The position numbers and the translations under genes were made by a program. Below, in pieces: positions 33,820 to 44,699 of a DNA stretch of 64,000 nt. The notes under the pieces are model-generated. The model was not told the DNA's origin. It saw only the letters and a program-made list of their open reading frames with translations, and did not search any database. Each line of letters starts with the position of its first letter. The stretch's first letter is position 1. Location of the stretch: assembly GCF_000321225.1 (NCBI RefSeq), contig NW_004450403.1, forward strand, positions 522,614-586,613, written 5' to 3'. Source of the DNA: Odobenus rosmarus divergens (lineage: Eukaryota; Chordata; Mammalia; Carnivora; Odobenidae).

Positions 33820-34920
33820 AAAAGACCTACATTAGTTCTTGTTGTCACTAACTGAAAGAAACCTGAGGAGAATGTTCACTTTTAGGGAGAAAAAAGCTGA
33901 AAGGAGAGGAATGTTCAGTGTTGGTTTGGCAGCGAGCTTTTGGAGCAACAGGTGCAGGGGACCAGCAGGAGCGGCCCCCAACCCCCTCGCCTAACCACAC
34001 CCAGCATCTCAGCAACAGCCCCAGAGCCCTGAGCTGTGTCTGCAGGAGTCCGGGCGTCATCTTGATTTAGTTTGTGCATCTGTTAGCAAGATACATCTTA
34101 AGCTCTCAGAAAAACCTAAAAGAGGTATTTGTGGGGGGGGGGGTTACAGTCTGGGAATGCTCAAAAAGTTTTCCATGTAAATTAATGTTAATTGCTTCTT
34201 TTTGTGCTATTTTGGCTTAGGGAAGCTTTCATAGGAAAGCTCTGCTTTTTTGGATAGCATTGGAAATCCCATATCTGGTTACTTATTTGTAAAAGTCGGT
34301 AACATGCTCAAAACCAGTCATCTGCTGACCTTTCTCCTACCAGATCTATCACTTCGATGCTGAGGTGGAGACTCCTCAGTCTGACCCACACGGATTTCCT
34401 TGGACTCCGTTCCCACCCCCTCTGCCCAGCTGCTATGCAAACCCCACATCGCCCCTTTCTACCTCTGTGGCCTGGCTTAGACGAATCACACAGTGTGGCA
34501 AGTCCTAATTCTATTCCCTACATGTGTACTCTACACATTTTCAGGGTTCAGCCCACATGCTTCCTCCAGCCTGAAATATTCACGCACACTATTAAATGGA
34601 ATATCGTCCTTCCCAGCCACTGCTGGCCATTTCTCCGGGCCACCTGTTTTGCACCATCACTATGGATGTGTCCTTATTTTGCTGTAGGCTCGTCCTGGGA
34701 GGTGCTGGTATGTCATTCCTCACGTGTGCTGTGCGTGTGGTGGCTGGTCAGAATACTCTTGTTGGCTAAACGTGTTCATACAAGTAATTATAAGAATCGT
34801 TACATGTGAGGTTTTACATATATTAAACTCTCCAAGTGTTCCACCTTCTCTGTATTCCTAACAGCGTTCCTATAAACCTAGGACTATAAAAGCAGATCAT
34901 GAAAACTTACTCGGAAGAAA
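33820..34920. other. No gene recognised; G11 run at 34133-34143
   Basis: Contains an uninterrupted run of 11 G at 34133-34143. The 150-codon plus frame at 34357-34809 shows no recognisable protein; part of it (near 34540-34700) may be old repeat. Confidence 0.4.
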
Positions 34921-34924
34921 ATTT

Positions 34925-35075
34925 AGAATGGTGAAGAGCCTTACAGATTATATCGTTCAATTTCAGCTACCCTTTCCAGATGCAGAAACAAAAGCCCAGA
35001 GAGGAATGGAGATTTGCTCAAGGCACCGAGGAACGGGAAATCCTTGTAACTTCAAGGGCATGTATTTACGCTCAG
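34925..35075 (-). mobile_element. MIR/L2-type fragment, minus strand
   Basis: TTTCCAGATGCAGAAACAAA, then AGCCCAGAGAGGAATGGAGA and TTGCTCAAGGCACCGAGGAA resembles the reversed MIR core. Confidence 0.55.
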
Positions 35076-35079
35076 GGAA

Positions 35080-36139
35080 GATCCCAAGGTTCTGTTTTAA
35101 AAGAACATGGATAAGTCAAGGGGATGTTATTATTAGCCCACAGAGCCTTAAAAACCAGTAAGAAAGAGAGGGGGGGATCCACAGAGAGGCCTGTGTCTGG
35201 GTGTCCCGTGCATTTAAGCACAAATGACAACTTGGCCCTGGGTCCCTGTTCCTGCGCCATGGCTTCTCCTCTGACTTTGAGGCCGGTGGACCTGCAGCCA
35301 CCCAGGTGAATCCCCTGGGACCAGCCTCACAGGATGGATGGGCCATCCCGAGTCATTCCAGCGGACGCCGAGAGGAAGTGCACACCGCAGCAACGAGGAT
35401 TCCAGCAGGACTCACAGCACTGCCTGGGCCCTCTGCTTATTTTCAGTGGACTTTGGGAATCTTTACACCCCTTGTCTGTAGATCAGACCTTCTGCATCAA
35501 TGATATACTCACTATGCACATCCCAATGCAGAGAGCTAGAGACACTGTCAAAGCGTCCTTGGAAGCCAGGCCACCAGACACTCAAGCACATGTTCGAATA
35601 TGCACTGATGACTGCCAACAAGTCCTTCAGCCACAGGTGAAACCTGAGAACTGAGAGACTTGGTTGAGTGCGGAGGCGTGGGAGAAGCACAGAGGCCTGG
35701 TCCCGGGGGATGGGCCTGGGAGTCAGGGTGAAGGATGAAGGGCAGAAGGCGTGCAAGACAATAGGGTGAAAAGGTGGTGTCAGCAGGCAAAGGAATCCCC
35801 GAAAACAAATAGTCAGCTTTGATTTTTACCAAGGGCTCTCCTAAGCCCAGATACTAGTGACTAGTTTATTCAGTTCAAGCCAGGAGGCTGTACATAGATG
35901 CCTAAGCTGCAGCTCTACGTGCATCCATTCAGGGGTTGGAGACGATGGAGGCACACGGATGCGGAGACAGATGGTCGTGGAAGACACCTGTCCCAAATCT
36001 GCGGGTGCACCAGAGGCAAGAAGAGAGGCAGCGTCACTGTGCCCAGACTTGGCATGCCCCAGTCAGACCTGGCCGCTCGCCTGCCCCACGAATACCAAGA
36101 GCAGAGCTGGATAGGGAAATTCAACCTGCAGATGACACT
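35080..36139. other. GC-moderate, many overlapping short frames, no gene
   Basis: Frames of 60-106 codons overlap on both strands, as expected from composition. I see no recognisable domain and no splice-flanked exon. Confidence 0.4.
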
Positions 36140-36257
36140 CGTTCAGTTTCCATTCCATCCACGCATGGTTATTGATTATCTACCAGGTTCCAGTTCAGGT
36201 GCAGGGGATGAAATAGTGAACAAAATGAGGAAAAATCAAAACAAAACAAACCTCTCA
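36140..36257 (-). mobile_element. L2 3' end, minus strand, left part
   Basis: GATTATCTACCAGGTTCCAG, GGTGCAGGGGATGAAATAGT and GAACAAAATGAGG are the reversed L2 3' end. The element is interrupted by the can-SINE at 36258 and resumes near 36589. Confidence 0.65.
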
Positions 36258-36456
36258 GGGTGCCTGGTTGGCTTCAGTGGGCTAAGAGTCCAACTCTTGA
36301 TTTCAGCTCAGGTCATGATCTCAGGGTCCTGGGATCGAGCCCCGTGTGGGGAAAAAGAAAAAAAAAAAATCTGTGCTCAACGGGGGGTCTGCTTAAGATT
36401 CTCTGTCTCCCTCTGCCCCTCCCCCCAATAAATAAATAAATAAATCTTTAAAAAAT
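36258..36456 (+). mobile_element. can-SINE, plus strand, inserted into an L2
   Basis: Older can-SINE head (GGGTGCCTGGTTGGCTTCAG) and GGGATCGAGCCCCGTGTGGG, then an unusual internal A-rich insertion (36350-36369) where consensus continues directly into the CTCTGTGCTC block. The tail (AATAAATAAATAAATCTTTA) lies in the first unit of a tandem triplication. A loose GGAAAAAT repeat flanks the insertion. Confidence 0.92.
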
Positions 36457-36609
36457 GGGGAAAATATCTCTGAATATCTGCCCCTCCCCCCAAGTAAATA
36501 AATAAATAAATCTTTAAAAAATGGGGAAAATATCTCTGAATATCTGCCCCTCCCCCCAAGTAAATAAATAAATAAATCTTTAAAAAATGGGGAAAATATC
36601 TCTGAATAT
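36413..36609. repeat. 65/66-bp tandem triplication of SINE tail plus L2 flank
   Basis: Units start at 36413, 36478 and 36544 (lengths 65, 66, 66). Each holds CTGCCCCTCCCCCCA, (AAAT)n, CTTTAAAAAATGGGG and AAAATATCTCTGAATAT. The first part is SINE 3' end, the last part is the L2 flank, so amplification came after insertion. Units 2 and 3 share CAAGTAAATA where unit 1 has CAATAAATA. Since 66 is 22 codons, a minus-strand frame (36377-36559) repeats itself. Confidence 0.96.
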
Positions 36610-36735
36610 CATGGAGCCTACATTTTAGTAGGAGGAAAAGGCAATAGATAACTCATAAGTCATAACCAGATATTGGTAAGTTTGAATTTGAGAGCACTGT
36701 TGAGAATTACCTGAGACCTGACAGGTGCGTGTGGA
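36589..36735 (-). mobile_element. L2 3' end, minus strand, right part
   Basis: ATCATGGAGCCTACATTTTA then GTAGGAGGAAAAGGCAATAG continues the L2 interrupted at 36257. Confidence 0.6.
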
Positions 36736-36739
36736 CGAG

Positions 36740-37804
36740 ATGGTGCTGTGGAGTCAACACCAGCACCAGTGGCGACCATCTCCTATGAGCTGCGGTTATA
36801 GACGCCGAGGGTTTGCACTTAGGTCTTTATAATCACCAGCTTCCCTTTGCTTTGCTTTTGGAGAAGTTGAGAGTTACGTGTGTGGCCCAAATCCTGGGTG
36901 CCCATGAAAAACTTACAGTATGGTTTGATGCGCCAAGCTCATCACAATTTTGTGTTTTTTTTCACGTCGATGTCCTCCTTTTAATTTTATTTAGAGCACC
37001 TCCCACTGTCTGAAGTTCATTTGGAAAAAAATTTCACGCTCCATATAAATTCATCATTGATATCAGACATGGTCAACCTTAAATAGACAACGTAGTTGCA
37101 CATTTAAAAGTGAAAATGGACAATGCTTTGTAATTTAAGAAGTGCTTGTCATATTCAATTTCCTTAAAAAGTCTGCTCAGTTGTAAATATCTTATCTTTT
37201 GCTTACTTAACCAAAACTATAAATACATCCTGATTCTGCAAGCAGTATCTATACAACCTCTAGGCAACAGATCAAGGGAGTATCTGGCTCAGTCACTCCC
37301 ACTGGCAGAGCCCAGGGTTGCTGGATTCCCGGCTGATCCCACATGGAGCCAGACACTTTCTTCCCCTTGAAATCAGCAAACTCTGCTGCCATAAACTCAT
37401 TGCGTTGACACTGCTTTATTCCTCACGTTGATTGTTTCCTCCAGGCCTCTGTGCTTGGAATCACGTCTACACTGAGTTGCCAATCCTGCCTTCTGAGGGG
37501 CACCTTCAAATTCAGAAAGGCTTGGTGGCTAAAATTAGCGTTAGAAAAGAGAAGTGCCTGGCCAGGGTCTGCTAGTCTTGCTAAAGAAATGGAAATGGGA
37601 GTGATCTTCTCATCATCATTAGTGTTCATATGTTAAGGAGCCAGAAGATAGTGCTTGAGAGGGATTTTGGCCACTTTTCAGACTGGCTGTAAAGTTATGT
37701 CCAATTGGGAACATTACCTACAGATCATAGGGAGGAACACAGAAGGTCCTTCCCTTTCACAGGATAAGCCTCAAATGCCGCAAATACAAAATATTTGTAA
37801 GAAG
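36740..37804. other. No gene recognised
   Basis: Unique-looking sequence with frames of at most 74 codons. No confident repeat. Confidence 0.4.
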
Positions 37805-37815
37805 GCATTATAGAG

Positions 37816-38002
37816 GGGTGTCTGGTTGGCTCAGTCCTTTGAGCATCTGCCTTCAGCTCAGGTCGTAGTCCTGGGGTCCTGGGATCGAGTCAGAGAGTCC
37901 CTGGGCTCCCTGCTCAGCAGGGAGTCTGCTTCTCTCTCTGCCTGCTGCTCCCCCTGCTTGTGCTGTCTCTCAAATAAATGAATAAAAATTAAAAAAAAGA
38001 AA
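37816..38002 (+). mobile_element. can-SINE, plus strand, with 11-bp TSD
   Basis: Head GGTGTCTGGTTGGCTCAGTC, GGGATCGAGTCAGAGAGTCC and an A-rich tail. Target-site duplication GCATTATAGAG at 37805-37815 and 38003-38013. Confidence 0.95.
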
Positions 38003-38014
38003 GCATTATAGAGT

Positions 38015-39084
38015 CAAGAGTAGAAAAATCCACATTATTAAAGGTCTTTATCATTTATATAAAAGTTATATAACTTTATAACTTATTTCAAAAGAGGTTT
38101 ATCCTTTTTTTTCACCATGTAAATCAATGTTGTAACAGGTAGACACGAATGGAATTTAAAAGTAACCCTGAAGCCCCCAAATACAACATTCTTTATTTCA
38201 CATTGACATTTGATTAAATCAGATGGATGCATTGAGAGAGTAAATGACTCCCTTGAAGCATATTTGGCATGCTAACATTTTTTATTTGAAGTACTCATTG
38301 TACACTAACTCATGATGGCAGAGATAGTTGCCCGTCTGACATGCAATGGTTTTCAAATTCTGATTTCAGAAGGACAGTGATTGGAGGTAGGTCCTGAGAC
38401 AGCATTCTGGAAGCTCTTTAATGGACATTTCTGGGTACCAGGAAGAAAACTCTTAAGAGTTATGTGCAGGTAAGGATGCTTCAAGTGGTGGGATGAATGG
38501 TGTCATTTAGTGAGATATTTGGAAAAAAAATGTCATTCTGTGGGGAAGCGAGTAAGTGTGGTTAAGATGAAGAAAGAAACCACCTTGAAAGGATACGTGT
38601 TTGGCAAGAGGAATAAATGGACCATAAAGTAAGCCCTGCTCTAAAAGCATCGGCTCCCTGATTTCTCTACCTGGGCTGTATGTTTCATTTAGGATTATAG
38701 TTCCTCAGTCTGGGACAGAATTCAAAACACAGAAACAGGAGAATAAGAACAGCTTTTATTAAGAATAGGAGCAGCATGTATAGGGTTTAATTAAAGCCAC
38801 TTAGAAAGCAGAGAGCTAACACAGACCCTGTCTGGTTTTTCAACAACTTGAACCTACCAACTGTCTCCCTAACATATTATTAAGTTACACAATCGGTACA
38901 TGTTCTTTCTGTAACACCAAGAGCATTGCTTTACAAAAAGGAACATGCACGGATTATGCGTATGCATGTGAGTGTTGAGGCATGCAGATAGCTCTGGGGG
39001 AGGGAAGACACTATTTCACCACAGAAATTGTTCAAAGTGTAAGCTGTCACCCATTCTAGGGTCCAGCTTTCTATTTATTCTATC
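38015..39084. other. No gene recognised
   Basis: AT-rich unique-looking DNA. No frame above 60 codons and no confident repeat. Confidence 0.45.
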
Positions 39085-39245
39085 TCTGTGTTTATTCATT
39101 CAAACATTCAGTATTTTCACCTTCCTACCCTTGTGCCACTGTGCTGGTCACTGAGGGCACGTAAATACAGCCCGCCCACTCTCCGCATGGAGCTCACAGT
39201 GGGACAAGCAGACACGTGTACAGATCAAAATAATTTGTCCCAAAA
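39085..39245 (-). mobile_element. L2 3' end, minus strand
   Basis: TGTGCTGGTCACTGAGGGCA, then CTCTCCGCATGGAGCTCACA and GTGGGACAAGCAGACACG is the reversed L2 terminus. Confidence 0.6.
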
Positions 39246-39291
39246 GATGTACTTGGGTCCTTTGTGAACACAGAAGAGGGGGGGTCATTGT

Positions 39292-39545
39292 CTTAGTCAG
39301 TTTGGGTTACTGTAACAACATATCGTAGTCCAGGGCCTTAAAGAACAAACATCTATTTCTTCATGATTCTGAAGGCTGCAAGTCCAAGATCAGGGCTCCA
39401 GCACGGTCAGCGTCCGCTGAGGCTACTCTTTCTCGTTCGCAGATGGCTGTCTCCCTGTGAGGGAGATGGGATGAGGGAGCTCTGTGCGGTCTCTTATGAG
39501 GGCACTAATTTCATTCATGAGTCCATAGGATTCAGTTCATAACAG
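39292..39545 (-). mobile_element. MaLR-type LTR, minus strand, partial
   Basis: TGTCTTAGTCAGTTTGGGTT, TTCTGAAGGCTGCAAGTCCA, GATGGCTGTCTCCCTGTGAG, then TCTTATGAGGGCACTAATTT is the reverse of a MaLR LTR (MLT1/MST relatives). The 5' third of the LTR is missing. No coding sequence. Confidence 0.7.
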
Positions 39546-39589
39546 TTATCGTGATAGACTCTCTGGATGAGATAATACTTATTTGGATT

Positions 39590-39820
39590 TTGAGAGAAGC
39601 AGCTTGCATAATGGCAACAGCCATGATTTTATAGTCGGAGACTTGGGTTTAAATCTACCTGTGAGTCATCTGACATTTGGGAAGAAAATTTCTCCAAACC
39701 TTCTGTTCACATCTGTGCAATGCAGATGCACATATTCTGGAGTGGGTATGTGCTTTGAATGTGTGACAGAAAAGGTAGAGGACAAATGGTAAGTGCTCAG
39801 TAATGTGTAACAGAGTTAAT
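39590..39820 (+). mobile_element. MIR SINE, plus strand, nearly full length
   Basis: TATAGTCGGAGACTTGGGTT, then TCATCTGACATTTGGGAAGA, CTTCTGTTCACATCTGTGCA, and TGGTAAGTGCTCAGTAATGT give the MIR order from head to tail. Confidence 0.72.
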
Positions 39821-39844
39821 ACTAGTTGTAATTCTAACAGGTGG

Positions 39845-40335
39845 AGGTTAACAGGTAGATAGCCTAGGGGAGGGAAAGAATATTCTCAAGTGAGCTAACA
39901 AGCCATGCAAACCCCCAGATGAGACAGAGGACAGGCTCTGAGCAAAAGGGCAAAGGTTTAGCTACACTGCCTTCCGCACAGGCTGGGGGGCTGGGAGGAG
40001 AGCTGGGCCCTTATGAGGGAACCAGGTGGCGAGGATCTTGCTTGCCACACGGTGGGAATGAAAGTTCTTACAGACACAATAAGAAACTTGAAGAAGAGAG
40101 TGGTGTGATCAGACTTAGGTTTAAGAAGGTAGAATGGTAAGGGTTGGTGAAACCGGGTCTGGGGCAACAACTGGGCAGTCGTGGAGACTGGAGGAGCCAT
40201 CTGGGCCAGCATACCTGGAATAAATCAGACGGGTACATCATGAGCAGTATTGCAAGGTGGGCTGTGGAGGGTGGTGGAGAAAGACATCGAGAGAGATTCT
40301 TGTGTCCAACTCGACCCACTGCAGGAGCCCACGCC
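39845..40335 (-). mobile_element. L2 LINE, minus strand, 3' region
   Basis: GTTCTTACAGACACAATAAG, AGAGTGGTGTGATCAGACTT, then AGACTGGAGGAGCCATCTGG follow the reversed L2 region upstream of its 3' end. The 179-codon minus-strand frame 40068-40607, the longest in the window, starts in this repeat's C/T-rich strand and has no domain. Confidence 0.6.
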
Positions 40336-40339
40336 TGAA

Positions 40340-41464
40340 GGGAAAGGGGGCATCGTGAGTGAGAGGAAGAGTTGACTCCATCTTGCACAGGTGGAGTTAG
40401 AGTTGCTGGCGGGTGTGCAAGTAACAGCACACACACATCAGGAGCACAAGACAGAGGTCTGACTATGTTCAGGGACTCGTGCATGGGCAGCGTGCACATG
40501 GCAATTGAGATGCGGGGCATGGCTGGTGCAGACTCACTTTGATCATAGAGTAGGATCTTTGGTATGACCACAGTTGAACGCAAATAAAATTTATGTTGAA
40601 AGGACATATCACAAGAGACAGCAGTTTGCAGTCAAAAAACCGATTCAAGGTTACCACCAATGTTACCAAACAGGCTCCCAAAGAAGCTTCAGATCATTTA
40701 ATATTGACCCTTTTTCATTTTGTGCCTAAACCACTTGCTTATGAAGGACCCATAATTGCTGAATTATTACTTTTTGGTCTGGAAGATCACTTCTCATTAG
40801 TGGTATTAAATATATGACCATGTTTTTAATGTTGGTGTTAATAAAGTAATATTTATTGTGGAAAAAAACTGTTTCCAAACCATAAAAGTTGAATAATGGA
40901 TACCTAAATCTCTTGACAAAGAGAGAACTCAAGCCTGGTGTGTCTCACGCTAAATCCCACAAGTCTTACACTGGTCCCGGACGCTTTCACGTCGGTTTGC
41001 TAAGGCAGGAGTTATAAATCAGAATCCGTAATTCCTTCCCACCACAATGTATAAATGTGTGCCTTAGTGTGGGCCATAAGTTTGACTTTTTGGTATGAAA
41101 TAGCTTATAAAACAATTCACAGATGACTCAAAATTCTTGGGATGTTTGGGAGATTGGGATTCCAGTCAGGGATTGGGTGGACGAGGAGAAACCCCGGGAA
41201 GTAATTAATGATGCCTGCCCATCGGTTCTAAAGCTTGGCAGCGCAATGCTCTGGGCCCGTGGCTTTAGAACACATCTTTTCACATGATTTAATTTTCCTC
41301 AATGCCCTCACTGTATTTTTGAGAGCATTAGACAATAAACTGGCATAGGAATTGAATCTATCACTAATTATCGATGGACTGATTCTGTAAAGTTCCCCCG
41401 GAATTTGAGAGTTGCCGAGAATCAGAGGAAGGTGAAGGGATGTGCAGAAAAGCCACATGGGCAC
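40340..41464. other. No gene recognised
   Basis: Repeat-poor sequence. 40590-40900 is AT-rich with TAAT-type cores and could be a non-coding conserved block, but nothing specific supports this. Confidence 0.4.
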
Positions 41465-41478
41465 GAGGTCTTTGCTTT

Positions 41479-41720
41479 TTAAAAACTTTTATTATGTTAT
41501 GTTAATCACCATACATTACATCATTAGTTTTTGATGTAGTGTTCCATGATTCATTGTTTGTGCATAACACCCAGTGCTCCACGCAGAATGTGCCCTCTTT
41601 AATACCCATCACCAGGCTAACCCATCCCCCCACCCCCTCCCCTCTAGAACCCTCAGTTTGTTTCTCAGAGTCCATCGTCTCTCATGGTTCGTCTCCCCCT
41701 CCGATTTCCCCCCTTTCATT
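41479..41720 (-). mobile_element. L1 3' end, minus strand, with 14-bp TSD
   Basis: 242 bp of reversed L1 3' UTR (GTTATGTTAATCACCATACA, CACCCAGTGCTCCACGCAGA, CCTCAGTTTGTTTCTCAGAG). Perfect target-site duplication GAGGTCTTTGCTTT at 41465-41478 and 41721-41734. Confidence 0.96.
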
Positions 41721-41739
41721 GAGGTCTTTGCTTTGGAGC

Positions 41740-42560
41740 CCAGTTATTTTTACTGGATTGATGAAGTCATTTCCATTATAAGAGTTTCGTTTTTCCAAGT
41801 GATAAGGCATTGTGTTCTCAATGTTAACAGGCTGGGTTGGCAATCTGGTTCTGATGTTAATTAATATAATAATTAAGAAGAAAATATTTTAACCATGTCA
41901 GCCTGTGTCTCATTTGAAAATCTAGAACCTGCAGCAAGAGTTTATTTCTAGTAATAATTTCTACCACTAGAGAGCTACATCTTCTAGTTATGTACAAACT
42001 AAAAAGCTGTTACTGCCAAGAGATTCATGCGCTATCATTGATTAAAGATGTCCATTACTTTTATCAGTGGCTGGATTATGTCTTCCTTCTCGTGCCTTCG
42101 TGTGTTTAGAGATCAGTTTGCTGGGTGAATAACAAATTCCCTGTCCTGGAAGAGGTCCATCTCTTCTCGTGCCAACGCGACTAGGTACAGCTCGCCAGGT
42201 GTTGAATGGGAGCCTGGCCAGAGGAGTAGTAGATAAGGCAAAAGGAAAACAAGGCAGAAAATCAACCCTTTTGGTTCAGTCACTTATTTACGTATTCATG
42301 CCATATGTAGATGTTGCCACTTTAACATAGAAATAAATAGGGGCAATATTGGGATTCTCAGTTTTTCTTTCAAATATTTATAGGAATTCTGATTTGAATT
42401 TAAAAGTATAAATTAGTGGCAGACAAATAAATGCTTTATTAAATTTCCTTCCTCGTATGAGTTACATACCCTTTAAAGCTATTGGCACTGGGAAACAGTG
42501 TCCGCTGAATATAGTCTCCATGATGTAGTCATCTTCAGAGACCCCTTTAAACAAGCTCTA
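41740..42560. other. No gene recognised
   Basis: Unique-looking AT-rich DNA without confident repeats or frames above 80 codons. Confidence 0.45.
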
Positions 42561-42568
42561 CTATAGCA

Positions 42569-42775
42569 TTTCCAACGAGAAGCACTTTGCCCCCCAGTGG
42601 GTATAAGGCGATATCTGGAGACATTTGGGACTGCCTCAACTTGAGGTAGAGGGGGTGCCCTGGCATCTAGTGGGTGGAGGCCAGGGACACTGCTGAACAC
42701 CCTACAGGGCAGCTCCCTCCCCAGCCCCCACCCTAGTAGAGAATGATCCACTTCAAAATGCCAATGTGCTATATG
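42569..42775 (+). mobile_element. Non-autonomous hAT-Charlie element (MER20-like)
   Basis: CACTTTGCCCCCCAGTGGGT, ATATCTGGAGACATTTGGGA, CTGGCATCTAGTGGGTGGAG, then AGGGACACTGCTGAACACCC and ATGATCCACTTCAAAATGCC follow this roughly 200-bp mammal-wide element. Its termini have decayed. Name from memory. Confidence 0.75.
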
Positions 42776-42785
42776 CATTATACCT

Positions 42786-43200
42786 TTGCAGGTAAATTAC
42801 TGCAGAGTTAATGCTTCAGACCTGTCCCTGTTAGAATTTAAACTTAGAGTGCGGGAACCTGATACCAGGGATAGAAATATGCTCCGTCTTAATAGGGCCA
42901 GATTAAATACAAACTTCCATCTGGCTTCCATGCTGAGGCCTGCAGAAGCCCTAAAGAATATATTTATTATAGTTCGTGCAGCATCTAGCAGTGGCAAAGC
43001 TCCAACTGAGTATTTATTGAATTTGGCACGAGCACTAGTTTTTGTTGGATGTTTGCATATAATTTTATTAATTCAACTTTTACCATATTCCAATATTTTT
43101 GGTGAATATGGGACTTTAAAATTAGTGGGCCATCTGCTTTAGATGTTGCAGGGTATTTGCTGCCAAAGATTTGGAAAGATGTAAAGTATGAGATGTGCAC
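42786..43200. promoter_or_regulatory. Repeat-free block, possible conserved non-coding element
   Basis: About 400 bp with no repeat signature, directly after a MER20-like element. The plus frame 42786-43142 (118 codons) is open but has no recognisable domain and no initiation or splice context I can defend. It may be regulatory or simply unique DNA. Confidence 0.2.
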
Positions 43201-43204
43201 ATTG

Positions 43205-43655
43205 TCTCAGGAAAATAAATAAAATAATTAAAATGTTGCATTTATTATTGCCCAAGTCAATTTTCAAAACTCTAATTTTCAATTTTTGCTAACAAGACTT
43301 ATGAGCATTGAAACCAACATAAAGTACATTTTGATGTGTAGTTTCTACAAAGAGATGTCTGTCTATGTGTTCTCAAATGTATGAATTCCTCAAGATCAAG
43401 AATACTTTTCATTTAATATGGATTTTAATAATAATAGGGAGTGCATCATATATTTTTAACTTGCTGAGACCAATATTAATATACAAACCATGTGCACATG
43501 TGTTCCTTACAATTTACTTACACATGCCAGAGATGTCTTGTTGTTTGAAATGTGCTGATTTGGCAAATGAGCTTGAGGCGTGCCCTAGTGTTTGAACACA
43601 CGACTCCCCATGCAGCCCCCTAAGGCTCAAGAATTCTGATAGAGGCAGGTCACCT
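43205..43655. other. AT-rich DNA, no feature recognised
   Basis: Short frames only. Confidence 0.45.
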
Positions 43656-43659
43656 GCTC

Positions 43660-44070
43660 AAGTCTTACTTTTATAGAAGTTACCCTAAGATCCTTCTTAA
43701 ATATAACCCCTGGCCACTCTCTATCTGCCTCACTCTGCTTTGTTTTTCTTTCATGCATTTGTTACTTCTAACGGTATATTATATACGTGTTCAACTATTT
43801 TCTGTTGTCTGTCTTCCCCACTGTACATGTGTAAACTCCCTGAGAGTTCATGTTATATCTTTTTTAAAAAAATATTTTTTATTTAAGTCATCTCTACACC
43901 CAGTGTGGGATGCGAACTCATGACCCCGAGATCGAGTCACATGCTCCTCCAACTGAGCTAGCCAGGTGTCTCCATGTTATGTCCTATTAGCCGCTGGATC
44001 CTCAGAAACTAGAGAGTGTCTGGGCACTAACAAAATGCTAAAACAAAATATATTAAATAAATTTTAGGGT
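43660..44070 (+). mobile_element. L2 3' end, plus strand, split by a can-SINE
   Basis: GGTCACCTGCTCAAGTCTTA, TTCCCCACTGTACATGTGTA and AAACTCCCTGAGAGTTCATG precede the SINE; GCCGCTGGATCCTCAGAAAC and GTGTCTGGGCACTAACAAAA follow it. Together they give the L2 terminus in order. Confidence 0.65.
43861..43972 (-). mobile_element. Short can-SINE without CT-rich region, minus strand
   Basis: About 112 bp: T-run, TATTTTTTATTTAAGTCATC, ACACCCAGTGTGGGATGCGA, then CTGAGCTAGCCAGGTGTCTC as the reversed head. It lacks the GA-rich block of the other copies, as in an older can-SINE subtype. Duplication CATGTTAT at 43849-43856 and 43973-43980. Confidence 0.88.
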
Positions 44071-44104
44071 GAAGTTTCACAATTTTTATAGACATAAGCA
44101 ATAA

Positions 44105-44335
44105 CAATACTGTTTTAATATATCGACTACTTACTATGTGCCAGGCATTGTGTCAGTGGCTTATGTACTCTCTGTCATGACCCGCGGTAGCCCCATGTTA
44201 TAGATTGGAAAACTGACACTCAAGTTTAGTAGTAGGCCCATCTAGAACAGGAAAAAGGAGAGGAGGTAACATTTGAATCCGGTACTTTGATTCTGGAGCC
44301 TGAGATTCTAACCATCTGTGCAATGAGACTGACCA
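44105..44335 (-). mobile_element. MIR SINE, minus strand, nearly full length
   Basis: CTACTTACTATGTGCCAGGC, ATTGGAAAACTGACACTCAA, then ATTTGAATCCGGTACTTTGA and TTCTGGAGCCTGAGATTCTA give the complete reversed MIR. Confidence 0.8.
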
Positions 44336-44619
44336 TCAGGTTAGAGTTCAACTGTATTTATCAACATACCGGAGATAGTAAAATTTTATTTGCTTTTGCT
44401 ACAATTATTTAATTCGTGCTTCATGAAGAATTTGTGGTATGACAATGATCGTGTAGTAGGATTTTATGTATCCTTTCTCCACTTAGACACAACTAACTTA
44501 GCTCTGGTTGCCAGTGAACTCTCAAATAATGCATCTTCCAAAGAAGCACGCAAATGCTGTGGACTGAGTGTATATGCATATGACATCAGAATAACGTGAC
44601 ATGCTTCTTTCTTTCTGAG

Positions 44620-44690
44620 CTCCTTTCTGACCCTACTGAATTAGAGGCTTTGCAGGGTGGGGCCTGTGTAATTCTGATCACACTGTTAAA
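44620..44690. mobile_element. MER5A-like hAT fragment (weak)
   Basis: TTCTGACCCTACTGAATTAG and GCAGGGTGGGGCCTGTGTAA resemble the middle of MER5A. Short and decayed. Confidence 0.35.
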
Positions 44691-44699
44691 ACACTGGGT

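Noticed and set aside
34357..34809. 150-codon plus frame
   Set aside because: No domain, no plausible exon borders, partly in probable old repeat.
35898..36431. 177-codon plus frame
   Set aside because: Runs from GC-rich unique DNA through L2 into a can-SINE inserted later, so it cannot be an old coding sequence.
36377..36559. Periodic 60-codon minus-strand frame with 22-residue repeats
   Set aside because: Direct result of a 66-bp tandem triplication of SINE tail and flank.
40068..40607. 179-codon minus-strand frame, the longest in the window
   Set aside because: Largely inside a reversed L2 whose C/T-rich strand has few stops; no domain, and other frames overlap it.
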